Assembly (NCBI RefSeq): GCF_000758725.1
Contig: NZ_CP009428.1
Coordinates: 496,001 to 560,000 of the forward strand
Source of the DNA: Paenibacillus odorifer
Lineage (GTDB): Bacteria; Bacillota; Bacilli; Paenibacillales; Paenibacillaceae
Length of the DNA: 64,000 nucleotides
Direction: 5' to 3'
Part shown: positions 63,270 through 64,000 of the stretch, in pieces
Numbering within the stretch: position 1 is the first letter of the stretch
Layout: every line of letters starts with the position of its first letter
Made by a program: the position numbers and the translations under genes
The notes under the pieces: model-generated
What the model was told of the DNA's origin: nothing
Seen by the model: the letters and a program-made list of their open reading frames with translations, nothing else
Database searches by the model: none

Positions 63270-64000
63270 ATGGCTATTCTAAACATTTTTAAAACTGCAG
63301 GCCTAAAGCTGAAAATGTTCAGTGAACTGGTGATGTTCTCTCATACACTTTTTTCGCTGCCGTTTGCCATTATCTCTATGGTGTGGGCCGCTGGGGGCTG
63401 GCCATCAGGGCATGTAATGATCTGGGGTCTGATTGCATTGATCGGTGCCCGTAATGGCGCTAATGCATTCAATCGGCTGGCAGACCGTACGTTTGATGAA
63501 CAGAATCCTCGTACGGCACATCGGCATTTGCCACAACGGTTACTGGCAGAAAAAGAAGTGGTTGTCTTTGTTATTGTCAATTATGCCATCTTTATTGTGG
63601 CTTCAGGCATGCTGAACTTGCTCTGCCTGCTCTTATCGCCGGTAGCAATCGTATTGATATCGACTTATTCTTATACAAAACGTTTTACCTTTCTCAGCCA
63701 TTTATATTTAGGTTTTGTCATTGCTTCCGCGCCGATTGGTGCATGGTTTGCCGTAACTGGAAATATCGCATTTACACCGTTTGTGATCGGGACGGTAGTT
63801 ATGCTCTGGATTGCCGGATTTGATATTATCTACGGCACTCAGGACATTGAATTTGACCGGCGGCATGGGTTATGGTCTATTCCGAGCTTCTTTGGATTAG
63901 AGAATGCGCTGCGTATCGCCAAAGGTCTACATTTCATTATGATTATGCTGTTATTATTTCTATACGTATGGCAGGATCTCGGATGGATGTATCTGGTTGG
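63270..64000 (+). CDS. UbiA-type prenyltransferase, probably MqnP (partial, runs off the window)
   Basis: The first 243 or so residues of a membrane prenyltransferase that attaches a polyprenyl chain to an aromatic acid in quinone synthesis. Both Asp-rich motifs are present: NRLADRTFDEQNPRT and YGTQDIEFDRRHGLWSIP. The latter form is typical of the futalosine-route enzyme MqnP and the close UbiA group. AAGAGGAAAA precedes ATG 63270. The frame is open to the last base, so the C-terminus is outside. Confidence 0.82.
   Translation, partial: MAILNIFKTAGLKLKMFSELVMFSHTLFSLPFAIISMVWAAGGWPSGHVMIWGLIALIGARNGANAFNRLADRTFDEQNPRTAHRHLPQRLLAEKEVVVFVIVNYAIFIVASGMLNLLCLLLSPVAIVLISTYSYTKRFTFLSHLYLGFVIASAPIGAWFAVTGNIAFTPFVIGTVVMLWIAGFDIIYGTQDIEFDRRHGLWSIPSFFGLENALRIAKGLHFIMIMLLLFLYVWQDLGWMYLV

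Overview
The window looks like a chromosomal stretch of a Paenibacillus-type Firmicute. Evidence: Shine-Dalgarno-led genes with many GTG/TTG starts, an S-layer-homology (SLH) anchored exoenzyme, a YesM/YesN-type two-component pair beside an LplB/LplC-type sugar importer, a T-box before serS, cobalamin and c-di-GMP-I riboswitches, and an LPKTG surface protein. No phage, plasmid, CRISPR or rRNA genes are visible. Mobile DNA is limited to one IS3-like remnant, one 175-bp inverted-repeat element and a 75-bp tandem repeat.

Layout. 1-4000: sulfate ABC importer (binding protein, cysT, cysW, YezD-like protein; no cysA) behind a clear promoter and a structured leader. 4000-14450: a tandem repeat and housekeeping or accessory genes (GNATs, NAD(P)HX repair enzyme, SDR, L-serine dehydratase sdaAB-sdaAA, YneQ-like and YwbE-like proteins, HNH nuclease). 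14500-28000: a carbohydrate locus with a LacI regulator, cytoplasmic GH30 glucosidase, 1075-aa GH94-like phosphorylase, two permeases, a lipoprotein binding protein and a histidine kinase/response regulator. Together these suggest import of an oligosaccharide, probably a beta-glucan fragment, and its hydrolysis and phosphorolysis inside the cell. 28000-38700: AAC(3)-like acetyltransferase, phosphatase, a 2096-aa secreted nuclease/5'-nucleotidase with SLH anchor, T-box-controlled serS, and an ssuE-like reductase.

38700-45600: nrdD-nrdG-nrdA-nrdB on the minus strand. It combines anaerobic class III and aerobic class Ia ribonucleotide reductases behind a cobalamin riboswitch, two NrdR-like boxes at 32-bp spacing and a cluster of DnaA-box-like sequences. 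The logic appears to be expression of B12-independent reductases when cobalamin is scarce or dNTPs are low. 45700-52100: tRNA-Thr(CGT), uppP, an IS3 remnant, several small membrane or peptide genes (some under 60 codons), and a MarR/NmrA-like pair with a dyad operator. 52100-54500: a c-di-GMP-I riboswitch with terminator ahead of a choice-of-anchor-A, Pro-Thr-rich, sortase-type surface protein.

56300-64000: NusG-domain-II protein, Gx-transporter (putative ECF S component), EcfA1, EcfA2, EcfT, a two-module U32 protein, a class III aminotransferase and a UbiA-type prenyltransferase cut by the window edge. This string suggests a dedicated ECF importer beside a quinone (possibly futalosine-route) cluster. 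All functions are read from sequence by eye; no database search was run.
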